A stretch of DNA of 63,401 bases from Lachnospiraceae bacterium. GTDB taxonomy: Bacteria; Bacillota; Clostridia; Lachnospirales; Lachnospiraceae. The translations under genes and the position numbers were made by a program. Positions 54,451 to 63,221 of this stretch are shown piece by piece. The stretch lies in the NCBI GenBank assembly GCA_900768755.1, contig CAAGDV010000012.1, positions 1 to 63,401 of the forward strand, read 5' to 3'. The notes below the pieces were generated by a model. That model was not told the origin of the DNA. It did not search any database and was given only the letters and a program-made list of their open reading frames with translations. Each line of letters starts with the position of its first letter. The stretch's first letter is position 1.

Positions 54451-55546
54451 TTACAGCAGAGCAGTTTCCAACAGGGGAAATAATTACAGAATGAAAAAAC
54501 TGATGGAGAGAGCCGCAAACGGTGAGAAGCTTACAATAGCTTTCCTTGGCGGTTCAATCACGCAGGGAAGCGTTGCCACAAGACCTGAGTTATGCTACGC
54601 GTACAGAACTTATGAATGGTGGGTCAAAACATTCCCGAAGGCGCAGTTTACTTTTGTGAACGGCGGAATCGGCGGAACGACGTCGCAATTTGGCGTTGCC
54701 AGAGTCGGAGAAGATGTACTGGCTTATAAGCCGGATTTCTGCATTATCGAGTTTTCGGTAAACGATGAGAGTGACGAACATCATATGGAGACCTACGAGG
54801 GCCTTGTACGAAAGGTTCTTAGCTCGGATAACAGGCCTGCGGTTATGCTCGTTCACAATGTATTTTACAATAACGGTGCAAGCGCGGAGCTTGTTCACAG
54901 CCGCATCGGAAGACATTACAACATTCCGTCTGTGAGCATGGCGGGAACGATATTCTATGATGTCGTAAGAGGACTTATTCCCAACCGCGAGATTACGCCG
55001 GACGATTTGCACCCGAATGATGCGGGACACGAGCTGGTTGCTTCGGTAATCACCTACGGGCTTTCACAGATTATGGAGGCGGATATGGATTCTTCGGAGG
55101 AGCCCATTCCTGCACCGCTTACCGCGAATGCCTATGAGGATTCCGTAAGATACAGAAATGTAAACAGCGAGCCCGTGCTCAACGGATTTGTTAAGGATGA
55201 GGCGGCACAAAACCATATTACCGAGTGCTTCAGATACGGATGGACTGCCAAAAAGGTAGGAGATTCCATAACATTTACGGTACCCGGAACCTGCATCGGC
55301 GTGCAGTTCCGTAAATCGGTTAAGCTTCCCGCACCGGTTGCGGAGATTGTAATCGACGGCGACAGTTCGACGAGAATGATTCTGGATGCCAATTTTGACG
55401 AGACCTGGGGCGACAAACTTGAACTCTACACGGTTTTGGAGCATGCAGAGTACAAGGAGCACGAGGTTACCGTCAGAATAATTGAGGCGCACGAAAATGA
55501 TGCGGCTGATTTTTATCTTGTGTCGGTTATCGGAAGCGGAAGATAA
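54443..55546 (+). CDS. CE17-type mannooligosaccharide acetylesterase with C-terminal binding domain
   Basis: 367 residues from the ATG at 54443; an ATG at 54431 directly abuts the GGAG and is less likely. The SGNH domain (~25-215) has Ser38 in 'GGSITQG', 'GIGGTTS', 'SVNDESDEHH' and Asp187/His190 in 'DDLHPNDAGH'. Residues ~235-365 look like a CBM35-type domain. This matches CE17 esterases, which act on 2-O-acetyl mannose. It overlaps the CE2 gene by 8 bases. Confidence 0.88.
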   Translation: MIDYSRAVSNRGNNYRMKKLMERAANGEKLTIAFLGGSITQGSVATRPELCYAYRTYEWWVKTFPKAQFTFVNGGIGGTTSQFGVARVGEDVLAYKPDFCIIEFSVNDESDEHHMETYEGLVRKVLSSDNRPAVMLVHNVFYNNGASAELVHSRIGRHYNIPSVSMAGTIFYDVVRGLIPNREITPDDLHPNDAGHELVASVITYGLSQIMEADMDSSEEPIPAPLTANAYEDSVRYRNVNSEPVLNGFVKDEAAQNHITECFRYGWTAKKVGDSITFTVPGTCIGVQFRKSVKLPAPVAEIVIDGDSSTRMILDANFDETWGDKLELYTVLEHAEYKEHEVTVRIIEAHENDAADFYLVSVIGSGR

Positions 55547-55582
55547 GCATATATTTTACCAAAAATCATTTTTGGGGAATCA

Positions 55583-56803
55583 ATGAAAAGAAGAATAAGT
55601 GTTTTTTTACTGGCGGTATTTACTGCCCTGACAATCACAGATTCAAACTGTCAGGCGGCAAATCCGCCTTCTTCTATGTATGCAAGAAGTGCGGTACTTA
55701 TTGACGGAAGCAACAAAAGAGTTTTGTACGGACTTAACGAGAACGATGCATATCCTATGGCGAGCACGACCAAAATAATGACGCTCGCGATTGCACTTGA
55801 GTATGCGTGGGATGACCTGGTTATCACGATTTCGCCCTATGCGGCAACCCAGCCGGATGTCCAGCTTAACGCGAGGGCTGGCGAGCAATATCTCATCAAA
55901 GATATGCTCTATATGATGATGCTTCAGTCCTACAACGATGTGGCTATGGCGCTTGCGGAAAACATAGGGCAGATTATGTGCGGCGAGACGCCCGAGAGCG
56001 AGGTGATTGCAAAAAGAACTTACGAGGAGAGCAAAAAATACGTGGCGGTTTTTGTAGACGCGATGAATGAGAAGGCTTCGGAGCTTGGATGTGTGGACAC
56101 ATATTTTATCACGCCCAACGGGCTTGATGCAGAGGATGAGACAGGCAGACACCACACGACCGCCTATGAGCTTGCCGTCATGTCCGCGTACGCCCTCACG
56201 GTGCCGGGACTGATTGATATTACGACAACCAAAAGCTATTCCTGCAGCGAGCTGAACGGAAAAAGAACTGTCAGCATTAACACCACGGACCGCTTTCTCG
56301 ATATGTGCAGGGGTGCGGTGGGACTAAAAACCGGTTTTACCAACGAGGCGGGTTTTTGTTTTGTCGGAGCGGTTGTGCAGGACGAGAGGGTGTTTGTGTC
56401 AGTGGTATTAGGCTGCGGCTGGCCGCCGAATAAGAATTACAAATGGGCAGATACGAGGAAAATGATGAACTACGCGACCTCGACCTTCTTTACCAAAACC
56501 ATTTTTACCGCCAAGGAGAGCTATCGGACAATACGCGTCATCGACGGACAGGAGGATGGCGTTGATACGGAAATTCCGTACAATCTGAGTATTCTTTTAT
56601 CGGACGACGAGAAAGTGCGGGTGATATATAAGCTTGATGAGGCGGTCCGGGCACCGGTAAGTATGGGGCAGCAGCTCGGAAGCGTGTACATATATATTGA
56701 TGACGTCCTGTATACCACTTTACCCATTTACGCAAAAGCTGACATTAAAAAAGTAAACTATTTTTGGTATTTTCGTAAGATTATTAGGTTTTTTCTTTTT
56801 TAA
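55583..56803 (+). CDS. D-alanyl-D-alanine carboxypeptidase (penicillin-binding, DacF-like)
   Basis: 406 residues. A signal peptide (~1-25) is followed by the serine peptidase S11 motifs: SxxK 'STTK' (Ser61, Lys64), SxN 'SYND' and 'KTGFT'. It trims peptidoglycan stem peptides outside the membrane. The last ~20 residues are basic and aromatic (FWYFRKIIRFFLF), a likely amphipathic membrane anchor. A small palindrome (CCAAAAA-tca-TTTTTGG, 55559-55575) overlaps its weak ribosome site. It is not functionally tied to the mannan genes. Confidence 0.93.
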   Translation: MKRRISVFLLAVFTALTITDSNCQAANPPSSMYARSAVLIDGSNKRVLYGLNENDAYPMASTTKIMTLAIALEYAWDDLVITISPYAATQPDVQLNARAGEQYLIKDMLYMMMLQSYNDVAMALAENIGQIMCGETPESEVIAKRTYEESKKYVAVFVDAMNEKASELGCVDTYFITPNGLDAEDETGRHHTTAYELAVMSAYALTVPGLIDITTTKSYSCSELNGKRTVSINTTDRFLDMCRGAVGLKTGFTNEAGFCFVGAVVQDERVFVSVVLGCGWPPNKNYKWADTRKMMNYATSTFFTKTIFTAKESYRTIRVIDGQEDGVDTEIPYNLSILLSDDEKVRVIYKLDEAVRAPVSMGQQLGSVYIYIDDVLYTTLPIYAKADIKKVNYFWYFRKIIRFFLF

Positions 56804-56819
56804 TAAAATTTTTTTCCAC

Positions 56820-56848
56820 TTGATTATTTACACAAAAAAATATACAAT
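56820..56848 (+). promoter_or_regulatory. Promoter of the decarboxylase operon
   Basis: TTGATT (56820-56825), a 17-base spacer and TACAAT (56843-56848), about 43 bases before the ATG. Confidence 0.75.
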
Positions 56849-56890
56849 GTAAAAGGAAAAAATTTGGGAATAAATATGGAGGCCTGAAAT

Positions 56891-58309
56891 ATGAGCATAA
56901 CACAGACATCAGCGGCGCAGAGAATAGCTTCTCTCCTTGATGACAACAGCTTTGTTGAAATAGGCGGACTTGTTACGGCAAGGAACACCGACTTCAACTT
57001 AAGCGCGAAAGATACTCCTTCAGATGGTGTTCTTACCGGTTACGGTACCATCGACGGGGGGCTTGTGTATGTGTACAGCCAGGATGCAGCCGTTCTTAAC
57101 GGTTCTATCGGCGAGATGCATGCAAAGAAAATAGTTAATCTCTATAATCTTGCTCTTAAGATGGGAGCACCAATCATTGGATTTATTGATTGCGCCGGAT
57201 TAAGACTTGAAGAGGCGACGGACGCACTCAACGGTTTTGGCGAGATATATCTTAAAATGACAGAGGCATCAGGTGTGATTCCTCAGATTACGGCCATAAT
57301 GGGAAATTGCGGCGGAGGACTGGCTTTGGTTCCTGCACTCACAGATTTCACATTTATGGAGTCTAAGGGCGGAAAGCTTTTTGTAAACAGCCCTAACACA
57401 CTTTTGGGCAATAAGGATGTTGCAAGCGCAGACGCTGTATTCCAGTCAGAGCAGGTCGGCAATGTTGATTTTGTGGGAACAGAGGCCGAGATATGCGAGG
57501 CAATCAGAAAACTTGTCACAATTCTTCCCGCCAATAATGAGGCAGAGAATGTGAGCGAGTGCTCTGACGACCTTAACAGAGTGGGCGAGGGTCTTTTGGG
57601 AATGATGGATGACCCTGCAATGCTTATTGCAGCAATTGCTGATGATTACGATTTCTTTGAGACAAGAGCAATGTTTGCCAAAGAGATGGTAACAGGTTTC
57701 ATCAGACTTAACGGCTCAACGGTCGGTGTTGTGGCCAACAGAACGGAAATATATAAGGACGGACAGAAGGAAGAGTCATTCGAGAAGGTTCTCACACCCA
57801 ACGGATGCTACAAGGCGGCAGAGTTCGTTAATTTCTGCGATGCTTTTGCAATTCCTGTTCTTTCTTTTACCAATACAGACGGATTCCTTGCAACAATCGG
57901 CTCCGAGCGTTCAATGGCAAAGGCGGCTTCAAAGCTTACCTATGCTTTTGCAACAGCCACGGTTCCGAAGGTTAACGTAGTAACCGGAGAGGCATTCGGA
58001 AGTGCATATGTTGTCATGAATTCCAAAGCAATAGGAGCAGATGTTACTTATGCATGGCCTGATGCGGTAATCGGAACTATGGACCCCGAAATGGCAGCCA
58101 AGATTATGTATGAGAAACAGCCTGAGCTTATTGATGAGAAGGCTGCAGAGTACAGAGACCTTCAGTCAGGAGCGGTATCCGCTGCAAAGAGAGGATATGT
58201 GGACCGCATAATTGAGCCTGACGATACAAGAAAATATGTTATCGCTGCATTTGAGATGCTTTATTCAAAAATGGTACCGGCCGGCAACAAGAAGCACGGC
58301 ACAGTATAG
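56891..58309 (+). CDS. Acyl-CoA carboxyltransferase (MmdA-like alpha subunit)
   Basis: 472 residues, crotonase-fold carboxyltransferase with the two halves expected for the family ('GCGGGLALVP'-type oxyanion region near 135-150, 'GEAFGSAYVVMNSK' near 365). It moves CO2 between biotin and an acyl-CoA such as methylmalonyl/propionyl-CoA. It is somewhat shorter than typical MmdA (~510), so the acyl-CoA specificity is uncertain. TGGAGGCCTG precedes the ATG. Confidence 0.87.
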   Translation: MSITQTSAAQRIASLLDDNSFVEIGGLVTARNTDFNLSAKDTPSDGVLTGYGTIDGGLVYVYSQDAAVLNGSIGEMHAKKIVNLYNLALKMGAPIIGFIDCAGLRLEEATDALNGFGEIYLKMTEASGVIPQITAIMGNCGGGLALVPALTDFTFMESKGGKLFVNSPNTLLGNKDVASADAVFQSEQVGNVDFVGTEAEICEAIRKLVTILPANNEAENVSECSDDLNRVGEGLLGMMDDPAMLIAAIADDYDFFETRAMFAKEMVTGFIRLNGSTVGVVANRTEIYKDGQKEESFEKVLTPNGCYKAAEFVNFCDAFAIPVLSFTNTDGFLATIGSERSMAKAASKLTYAFATATVPKVNVVTGEAFGSAYVVMNSKAIGADVTYAWPDAVIGTMDPEMAAKIMYEKQPELIDEKAAEYRDLQSGAVSAAKRGYVDRIIEPDDTRKYVIAAFEMLYSKMVPAGNKKHGTV

Positions 58310-58321
58310 TGAGGTGATTGT

Positions 58322-58693
58322 ATGACGATGATTATTTCACAGGCAACGGAGTCTATGGGCGAGAGACTTGCGAATGCCGGAATCAACACCCTCATATGTG
58401 TTGCGGTAGTGTTTGCGGTACTGATTTTTATATCGCTCATCATCAGCCTGTTTCGGTTCATTCCCAAGGCAGAGGCTTCGATAGCCAGAAGGAAAGCGGA
58501 TAAGGCCGCAGCGAAGACCTTGTCTTCGGACGCAATCAGCAATACGATATCACAGATTGAGGCAAAAGAAGAAGAGGAGCTTTCCGATGATTTGGAGCTG
58601 GTTGCCGTAATTACGGCGGCAATTGCAGCAAGCATGGGAACATCTTCGGATGGTTTTGTTGTCAGGTCAATCAAAAAAGTAAAGAGACAGTAA
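58322..58693 (+). CDS. Decarboxylase gamma subunit (OadG-like)
   Basis: 123 residues. One membrane helix at ~22-45 is followed by a charged cytoplasmic tail. OadG/MmdD subunits hold the soluble and membrane parts of Na+ decarboxylases together. The tail here is longer than the minimal form. Start at the ATG 58322 after GAGGTGATTG. Confidence 0.83.
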   Translation: MTMIISQATESMGERLANAGINTLICVAVVFAVLIFISLIISLFRFIPKAEASIARRKADKAAAKTLSSDAISNTISQIEAKEEEELSDDLELVAVITAAIAASMGTSSDGFVVRSIKKVKRQ

Positions 58694-58709
58694 CCCAAGG
58701 AGGATTATT

Positions 58710-59078
58710 ATGAAGAGTTATACTATTACGGTTAACGGAAATGTTTATGATGTAACAGTTGAAGAGGGAGCAGGAAACGGAGCACCGGTTTCAGCACCGA
58801 AGGCAGCACCAAAGGCTGTTTCAGCACCAAAGGAAGCAAAACCCGCACAGACAGGAAGTGCAGGTTCAGTTAAGGTTAATGCACCTATGCCCGGCAAAAT
58901 TGTAGCAGTTAAGGCAAATGTTGGTGACAAGGTTTCAAAGGGCCAGGTTATTATGGTTCTTGAGGCCATGAAGATGGAGAACGATATCGTGGCTCCTTCA
59001 GACGGAACAGTAGCAAGCGTTAATGTTTCTGTTGGTGGTTCTGTTGAATCAGGAGAGACTTTGGCAACATTAAACTAA
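58710..59078 (+). CDS. Biotin carboxyl carrier protein
   Basis: 122 residues. Beta-rich N terminus ('YTITVNGNVYDVTVEEG'), an Ala/Pro/Lys hinge (~28-55) and a biotinyl domain with 'VLEAMKMEND', in which Lys88 carries biotin. It shuttles CO2 between the two carboxyltransferases and the membrane subunit. Confidence 0.96.
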   Translation: MKSYTITVNGNVYDVTVEEGAGNGAPVSAPKAAPKAVSAPKEAKPAQTGSAGSVKVNAPMPGKIVAVKANVGDKVSKGQVIMVLEAMKMENDIVAPSDGTVASVNVSVGGSVESGETLATLN

Positions 59079-59094
59079 TATCGGAGGTATCAAC

Positions 59095-60246
59095 ATGGTA
59101 ATTGATACATTACAGAATCTCTGGAATCAGACCGGATTTATGAACCTTACATGGGGCAATTACGTAATGATTCTGGTTGCATTGGTATTTATGTATCTTG
59201 CAATTGCCAAAGGATTTGAACCTCTTTTGTTAGTTCCGATTTCTTTTGGTATGTTGCTTGTAAATCTTTTTCCGGACATCATGCAGACAATAGAGGATGC
59301 AAAAGCTGCGGGCAATCAGGCCGCCGGACTTTTCCATTATTTCTATCTTCTCGATGAATGGAGTATTCTGCCTTCGCTGATATTCCTCGGCGTCGGTGCA
59401 ATGACTGATTTCGGACCGCTTATTGCCAACCCTAAGAGTTTTCTTCTGGGAGCTGCGGCTCAGATTGGTATTTTTTCGGCATATTTCCTTGCCATTATTT
59501 TGGGATTCAACGGCAAAGCTGCCGCTGCCATCTCAATCATCGGCGGTGCCGACGGCCCCACATCTATTTTCCTTGCGGGAAAATTAGGTCAGACAGACCT
59601 TATGGGACCTATTGCGGTTGCGGCATATTCGTACATGTCACTTGTTCCGATTATCCAGCCGCCTATTATGAAACTTCTGACAACGAAGAAGGAGCGGGCA
59701 ATCAAGATGGAGCAGTTAAGACCTGTTTCCAAACTTGAGAAGATTCTTTTCCCTATCGTTGTTACCATAGTTGTTGTGCTCATTCTTCCTACAACGGCAC
59801 CGCTTGTCGGCATGCTTATGTTAGGTAACCTTTTCAAGGAGTCGGGTGTTGTAAAGCAGCTTTCCGAGACTGCGTCCAACGCACTTATGTACATCGTTGT
59901 TATTTTGCTCGGTACATCTGTCGGAGCTTCAACCAGCGCCAAGAATTTCCTGAATGTAAGCACACTTAAGATTGTTGCTTTAGGTCTTGTTGCTTTTGCC
60001 GTGGGAACTGCGGCAGGAGTCCTTTTCGGAAAAATCATGTGTAAGGCGACAAAAGGAAAGGTTAACCCGCTTATCGGTTCGGCCGGAGTATCCGCGGTTC
60101 CGATGGCAGCCAGAGTGTCACAGAAGGTGGGCGCGGAGACTGACCCGACCAACTTCCTTCTCATGCATGCTATGGGACCTAATGTTGCCGGAGTAATCGG
60201 TACAGCGGTTGTTGCCGGTACATTCATGGCAATTTTTGGAATATAA
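59095..60246 (+). CDS. Na+-translocating decarboxylase beta subunit (OadB/MmdB-like)
   Basis: 383 residues, about ten membrane helices. Signatures 'LIFLGVGAMTDFGPLIANP' and 'IIGGADGPTSIFLAGKL' contain the conserved Asp residues for CO2 release and Na+ transport. It decarboxylates carboxybiotin and pumps Na+ outward. Confidence 0.96.
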   Translation: MVIDTLQNLWNQTGFMNLTWGNYVMILVALVFMYLAIAKGFEPLLLVPISFGMLLVNLFPDIMQTIEDAKAAGNQAAGLFHYFYLLDEWSILPSLIFLGVGAMTDFGPLIANPKSFLLGAAAQIGIFSAYFLAIILGFNGKAAAAISIIGGADGPTSIFLAGKLGQTDLMGPIAVAAYSYMSLVPIIQPPIMKLLTTKKERAIKMEQLRPVSKLEKILFPIVVTIVVVLILPTTAPLVGMLMLGNLFKESGVVKQLSETASNALMYIVVILLGTSVGASTSAKNFLNVSTLKIVALGLVAFAVGTAAGVLFGKIMCKATKGKVNPLIGSAGVSAVPMAARVSQKVGAETDPTNFLLMHAMGPNVAGVIGTAVVAGTFMAIFGI

Positions 60247-60269
60247 AAATCAGATAAGGAGAAAGCACT

Positions 60270-61685
60270 ATGTCAGATATTATTGAAAAGAAACCGGTTA
60301 AAATAACCGAGACGATACTTCGTGATGCTCATCAGTCCCTTATTGCAACGAGAATGACAACTGAGCAGATGCTTCCCATTATTGACAAGATGGACAAAGT
60401 CGGATATAACGCTGTTGAGTGCTGGGGCGGTGCGACTTTTGATGCATGTTTGAGATTCTTAAAGGAGGATCCGTGGGACAGACTGAGAAAGCTCAAAGAC
60501 GGCTTCAAAAACACCCCTCTTCAGATGCTTTTCAGAGGACAGAACATCCTCGGATACCGTCCGTATGCCGATGATGTTGTGGAATATTTTGTTCAGAAGT
60601 CAATTGCAAACGGAATTGATATAATCAGAATTTTTGACTGCCTCAACGATATCCGTAATCTTGAGACTGCCGTTAAGGCTGCCAACAAGGAAAAAGGACA
60701 TGCCCAGGTAGCACTTTCATATACTTTGGGTGATGCTTATACACTTGAGTACTGGGAGAATATGGCAAGACAGATTGAGGAGATGGGTGCAGATTCAATC
60801 TGCATCAAGGATATGGCAGGTCTTTTGGTTCCTAACGAGGCCACAAAGCTTGTCAAGGCGCTCAAGGCCGGTACAAAACTTCCTATTGAGCTTCACACTC
60901 ATTACACTTCAGGTGTTGCTTCAATGACTTATATGAAGGCTGTTGAGGCGGGATGCGATATCATTGATACTGCAATGTCACCGCTTGCACTCGGAACCAG
61001 CCAGCCTGCAACCGAGGTTATGGCAAAAGCTTTCGAGGGCACAGAGTTTGATCCGGGTCTCGACCAGAATCTTCTCGCCGAGATTGCAGATTACTTCAGA
61101 CCGCTCAGAGAAGAGTGGATAAAGAGCGGACGTCTCGACCCGAAGGTTATGGGCGTTAACATCAAGACTCTTCTCTATCAGGTACCGGGCGGAATGCTCA
61201 GTAACCTTGTTTCCCAGCTCAAAGAGATGAAGGCTGAGGACAAATACGATGAAGTTCTTGAGGAGGTTCCGAGAGTCCGCAAAGACTTCGGTGAGCCGCC
61301 TTTGGTTACTCCGTCAAGCCAGATTGTCGGAACACAGGCAGTTCTCAACGTGGTTCTTGGCGAGAGATACAAGAGTCTCACAAAGGAATCAAAGGATCTT
61401 TTGCTCGGAAAATACGGCAAAACAGTTAAGCCTTTTAACCCCGAGGTTCAGCAGAAAGCCATCGAGATGACAGGCGAGCAGCCTATCACCTGCAGATTTG
61501 CAGATACACTTGAGCCGGAGCTTGCAAAGCTTGAATCAGAGATGAAACAGTGGAAGCAGCAGGATGAGGATGTCCTCTCATACGCATTGTTCCCGCAGGT
61601 TGCAACCGAGTTCTTCAAGTACAGGGAAGCACAGCAGAAAAAGATTGACCCTACAGTGGCTAAAGATGGGGCATATCCGGTATAA
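60270..61685 (+). CDS. oadA: Oxaloacetate decarboxylase / pyruvate carboxyltransferase alpha subunit (OadA-like, no biotin domain)
   Basis: 471 residues. An HMGL-like barrel ('TETILRDAHQSLIATRMTTE', 'DCLNDIRN', 'ELHTHYTSG' metal ligands) is followed by the PYC/OADA helical domain. It ends without the biotinyl module, which is encoded separately at 58710. It transfers CO2 between oxaloacetate/pyruvate and biotin, and corresponds to the 5S subunit of transcarboxylase. Confidence 0.95.
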   Translation: MSDIIEKKPVKITETILRDAHQSLIATRMTTEQMLPIIDKMDKVGYNAVECWGGATFDACLRFLKEDPWDRLRKLKDGFKNTPLQMLFRGQNILGYRPYADDVVEYFVQKSIANGIDIIRIFDCLNDIRNLETAVKAANKEKGHAQVALSYTLGDAYTLEYWENMARQIEEMGADSICIKDMAGLLVPNEATKLVKALKAGTKLPIELHTHYTSGVASMTYMKAVEAGCDIIDTAMSPLALGTSQPATEVMAKAFEGTEFDPGLDQNLLAEIADYFRPLREEWIKSGRLDPKVMGVNIKTLLYQVPGGMLSNLVSQLKEMKAEDKYDEVLEEVPRVRKDFGEPPLVTPSSQIVGTQAVLNVVLGERYKSLTKESKDLLLGKYGKTVKPFNPEVQQKAIEMTGEQPITCRFADTLEPELAKLESEMKQWKQQDEDVLSYALFPQVATEFFKYREAQQKKIDPTVAKDGAYPV

Positions 61686-61694
61686 TTATTAATT

Positions 61695-61806
61695 AAAAAG
61701 CTTTCAATCGGACGTTTGCACTACGCTGCGAACGTAGCGGACACTAAGGCCAGACAGAGTCTGCCCAAGTGCCGACGTTCACAGAGTCCGATGGAAAGCT
61801 TTTTTA
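61695..61806 (+). terminator. Large branched terminator of the decarboxylase operon
   Basis: The outer stem AAAAAGCTTTC (61695-61705) pairs with GAAAGCTTTTT (61794-61804) and continues as ATCGGAC/GTCCGAT (61707-61713/61786-61792). Inside are two arms: CTACG...CGTAG (61721-61737), and CGGACACT...AGTGCCG (61738-61774) capped by CAGAC-aga-GTCTG. A T-run follows. It is far larger than an ordinary terminator, and a related core recurs at 63222-63281. Confidence 0.75.
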
Positions 61807-61867
61807 TTTTCTTAATGCCATAATTGGGTTATTTATGTTGCAATTAAACCATGAGGAGGGAATATAT

Positions 61868-62083
61868 ATGTTACTTGAACAATTTGATTCCAACAAGAAT
61901 GCAATAATTAATCCGGACATGATTGTTGCGCCAATAGAGAATTTTCCAGAAGTTACAATTTCTTGCTTTTCATAGAAACTATTTGATAAGATTTTGACGT
62001 ATTTTGAGCCTAAATTGCTGGGGGAAGTTCATAGCGCTACAGGACTTAATCCAGTATATGAGGTGGAATATAAAGAGGAATAG
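61868..62083 (+). pseudogene. Broken nucleoside-phosphorylase-like gene
   Basis: From the ATG at 61868 (ribosome site GAGGAGGG) the frame gives MLLEQFDSNKNAIINPDM and runs to 'VTISCFS', then a TAG at 61973-61975. Reading on in the same frame gives 'KLFDKILTYFEPKLLGEVHSATG' type sequence to 'VYEVEYKEE' and a TAG at 62081. This resembles the N-terminal ~70 residues of Lachnospiraceae nucleoside phosphorylase-family proteins, as I recall them. So it has an internal stop and lacks the rest of the enzyme. Either a degenerate copy, or a fragment left by recombination. Confidence 0.6.
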
Positions 62084-62128
62084 GTGTTTATACTTTTTTT
62101 ATATTTAATTTATTGAATTACAATCGCA

Positions 62129-62173
62129 AAGATGTTATAGTAATCTAAAGCAGATTTCTATAACATCTTTTTT
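62129..62173 (+). terminator. Terminator after the pseudogene
   Basis: AAGATGTTATAG (62129-62140) pairs with CTATAACATCTT (62158-62169), and an inner AATCT/AGATT continues the stem. A T-run follows. Confidence 0.88.
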
Positions 62174-62288
62174 CTTATATTTCTATATGATATTTCGGAA
62201 TTCTTGCTTTACTAATCATTTTTAAAGTTTAAGCAGGAGTTTGCGAATAATAATTGTCATCTGCTCCTGCGGAATAGGAGGTATGACA

Positions 62289-63128
62289 ATGAACGAGAAG
62301 AGAGAATACAGAAGTAATGTATTCTGTATGTTGATGGAGGAGCCATGCTACGCGTTACAGGTGTACAATGCACTTAATAACACGAATGATGAGGATGTGA
62401 GCCTTGTACAGATGGTGAGGTTCGATGGCGGGATTTTGTTAAGTATGCGCAATGATGCGGCTTTTATTGTAGGAACGGATATCAATCTGTATGAGCATCA
62501 ATCTACATATAATCCCAATATGCCATTAAGATGTTTGTTTTATTATGCAGAGATGATGTCCGATTATGTAAAGAATAAGAATATTTATAGTAGGACATTA
62601 ATAAAGCTGCCAATACCACATTTTGTGGTATTCTATAATGGAAAGCAGAAGCGTCCAGAACTGGAGACTATGTCTCTGGCATCGGCGTTTGAGAAGACAA
62701 TTAAGGAGCCGGAGATAGATCTCAAGGTTTCAGTTTATAATATTAATAGCAATTATAATATGGAATTTCTTGCACGTTGTGGGGTATTAAGAGATTATAT
62801 GTATCTGATTGATAAAGTGCAGGAGTATAAGGATGATGGCGATGCCTTAGAGATTGCGATTCCTAAGGCAGTGGATCATTGTATAAGCGAGCATGTGCTA
62901 GAGAAATTCTTACGAGAACGAAAGGGAGAGGTAACGAGCAATATGCAGATTGATCTTAGGTGGGAGAGATTACTTGAACTGGAGAAGGCAGAGAGCAGAG
63001 AAGAAGGGCTAGAAGCAGGCATGGGCATAGCTGTGAGAAGATTGTACGCAAAAGGAATGTCTATCGATGAGATAGCTGATTCTTTAGAAATGGACATTGA
63101 AGTAGTTAAGAAAATTATAGAAGAGTAA
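62289..63128 (+). CDS. Rpn family recombination-promoting nuclease / putative transposase
   Basis: 279 residues from the ATG at 62289 (AGGAGGT about 7 bases upstream). 'MNEKREYRSNVFCMLMEEP' and 'VQMVRFDGGILLSMRNDAAFIVGTD' are typical of the large Rpn/PD-(D/E)XK set common in Lachnospiraceae. 'HFVVFYNGKQKRPE' follows the fold, and the C terminus has a helix-turn-helix-like 'LYAKGMSIDEIADSLEM'. Such proteins are DNA endonucleases that mobilise or recombine DNA. Usually present in many copies per genome. Confidence 0.85.
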   Translation: MNEKREYRSNVFCMLMEEPCYALQVYNALNNTNDEDVSLVQMVRFDGGILLSMRNDAAFIVGTDINLYEHQSTYNPNMPLRCLFYYAEMMSDYVKNKNIYSRTLIKLPIPHFVVFYNGKQKRPELETMSLASAFEKTIKEPEIDLKVSVYNINSNYNMEFLARCGVLRDYMYLIDKVQEYKDDGDALEIAIPKAVDHCISEHVLEKFLRERKGEVTSNMQIDLRWERLLELEKAESREEGLEAGMGIAVRRLYAKGMSIDEIADSLEMDIEVVKKIIEE

Positions 63129-63132
63129 TTTT

Positions 63133-63187
63133 GATTTTTATACCCTCCGAAGGACGTTCGCAAAAGCCTTCGGATGCTATAAAAATC
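63133..63187 (+). terminator. Terminator of the Rpn gene
   Basis: GATTTTTATA (63133-63142) pairs with TATAAAAATC (63178-63187), and CCGAAGG (63147-63153) with CCTTCGG (63167-63173). There is no long T-tract after it, so it may act as a structural repeat instead. Confidence 0.55.
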
Positions 63188-63221
63188 ATAACCGTAGTGG
63201 ACGCAACAACCCTGGGAATAG

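Noticed and set aside
55559..55575. CCAAAAA-tca-TTTTTGG as a terminator of the mannan operon
   Set aside because: Weak A/T stem with a 3-nt loop and no following T-tract; at most a minor effect on the next ribosome site.
61769..61867. Upstream extension of the phosphorylase-like fragment
   Set aside because: It reads through the branched terminator; the ribosome site favours 61868.
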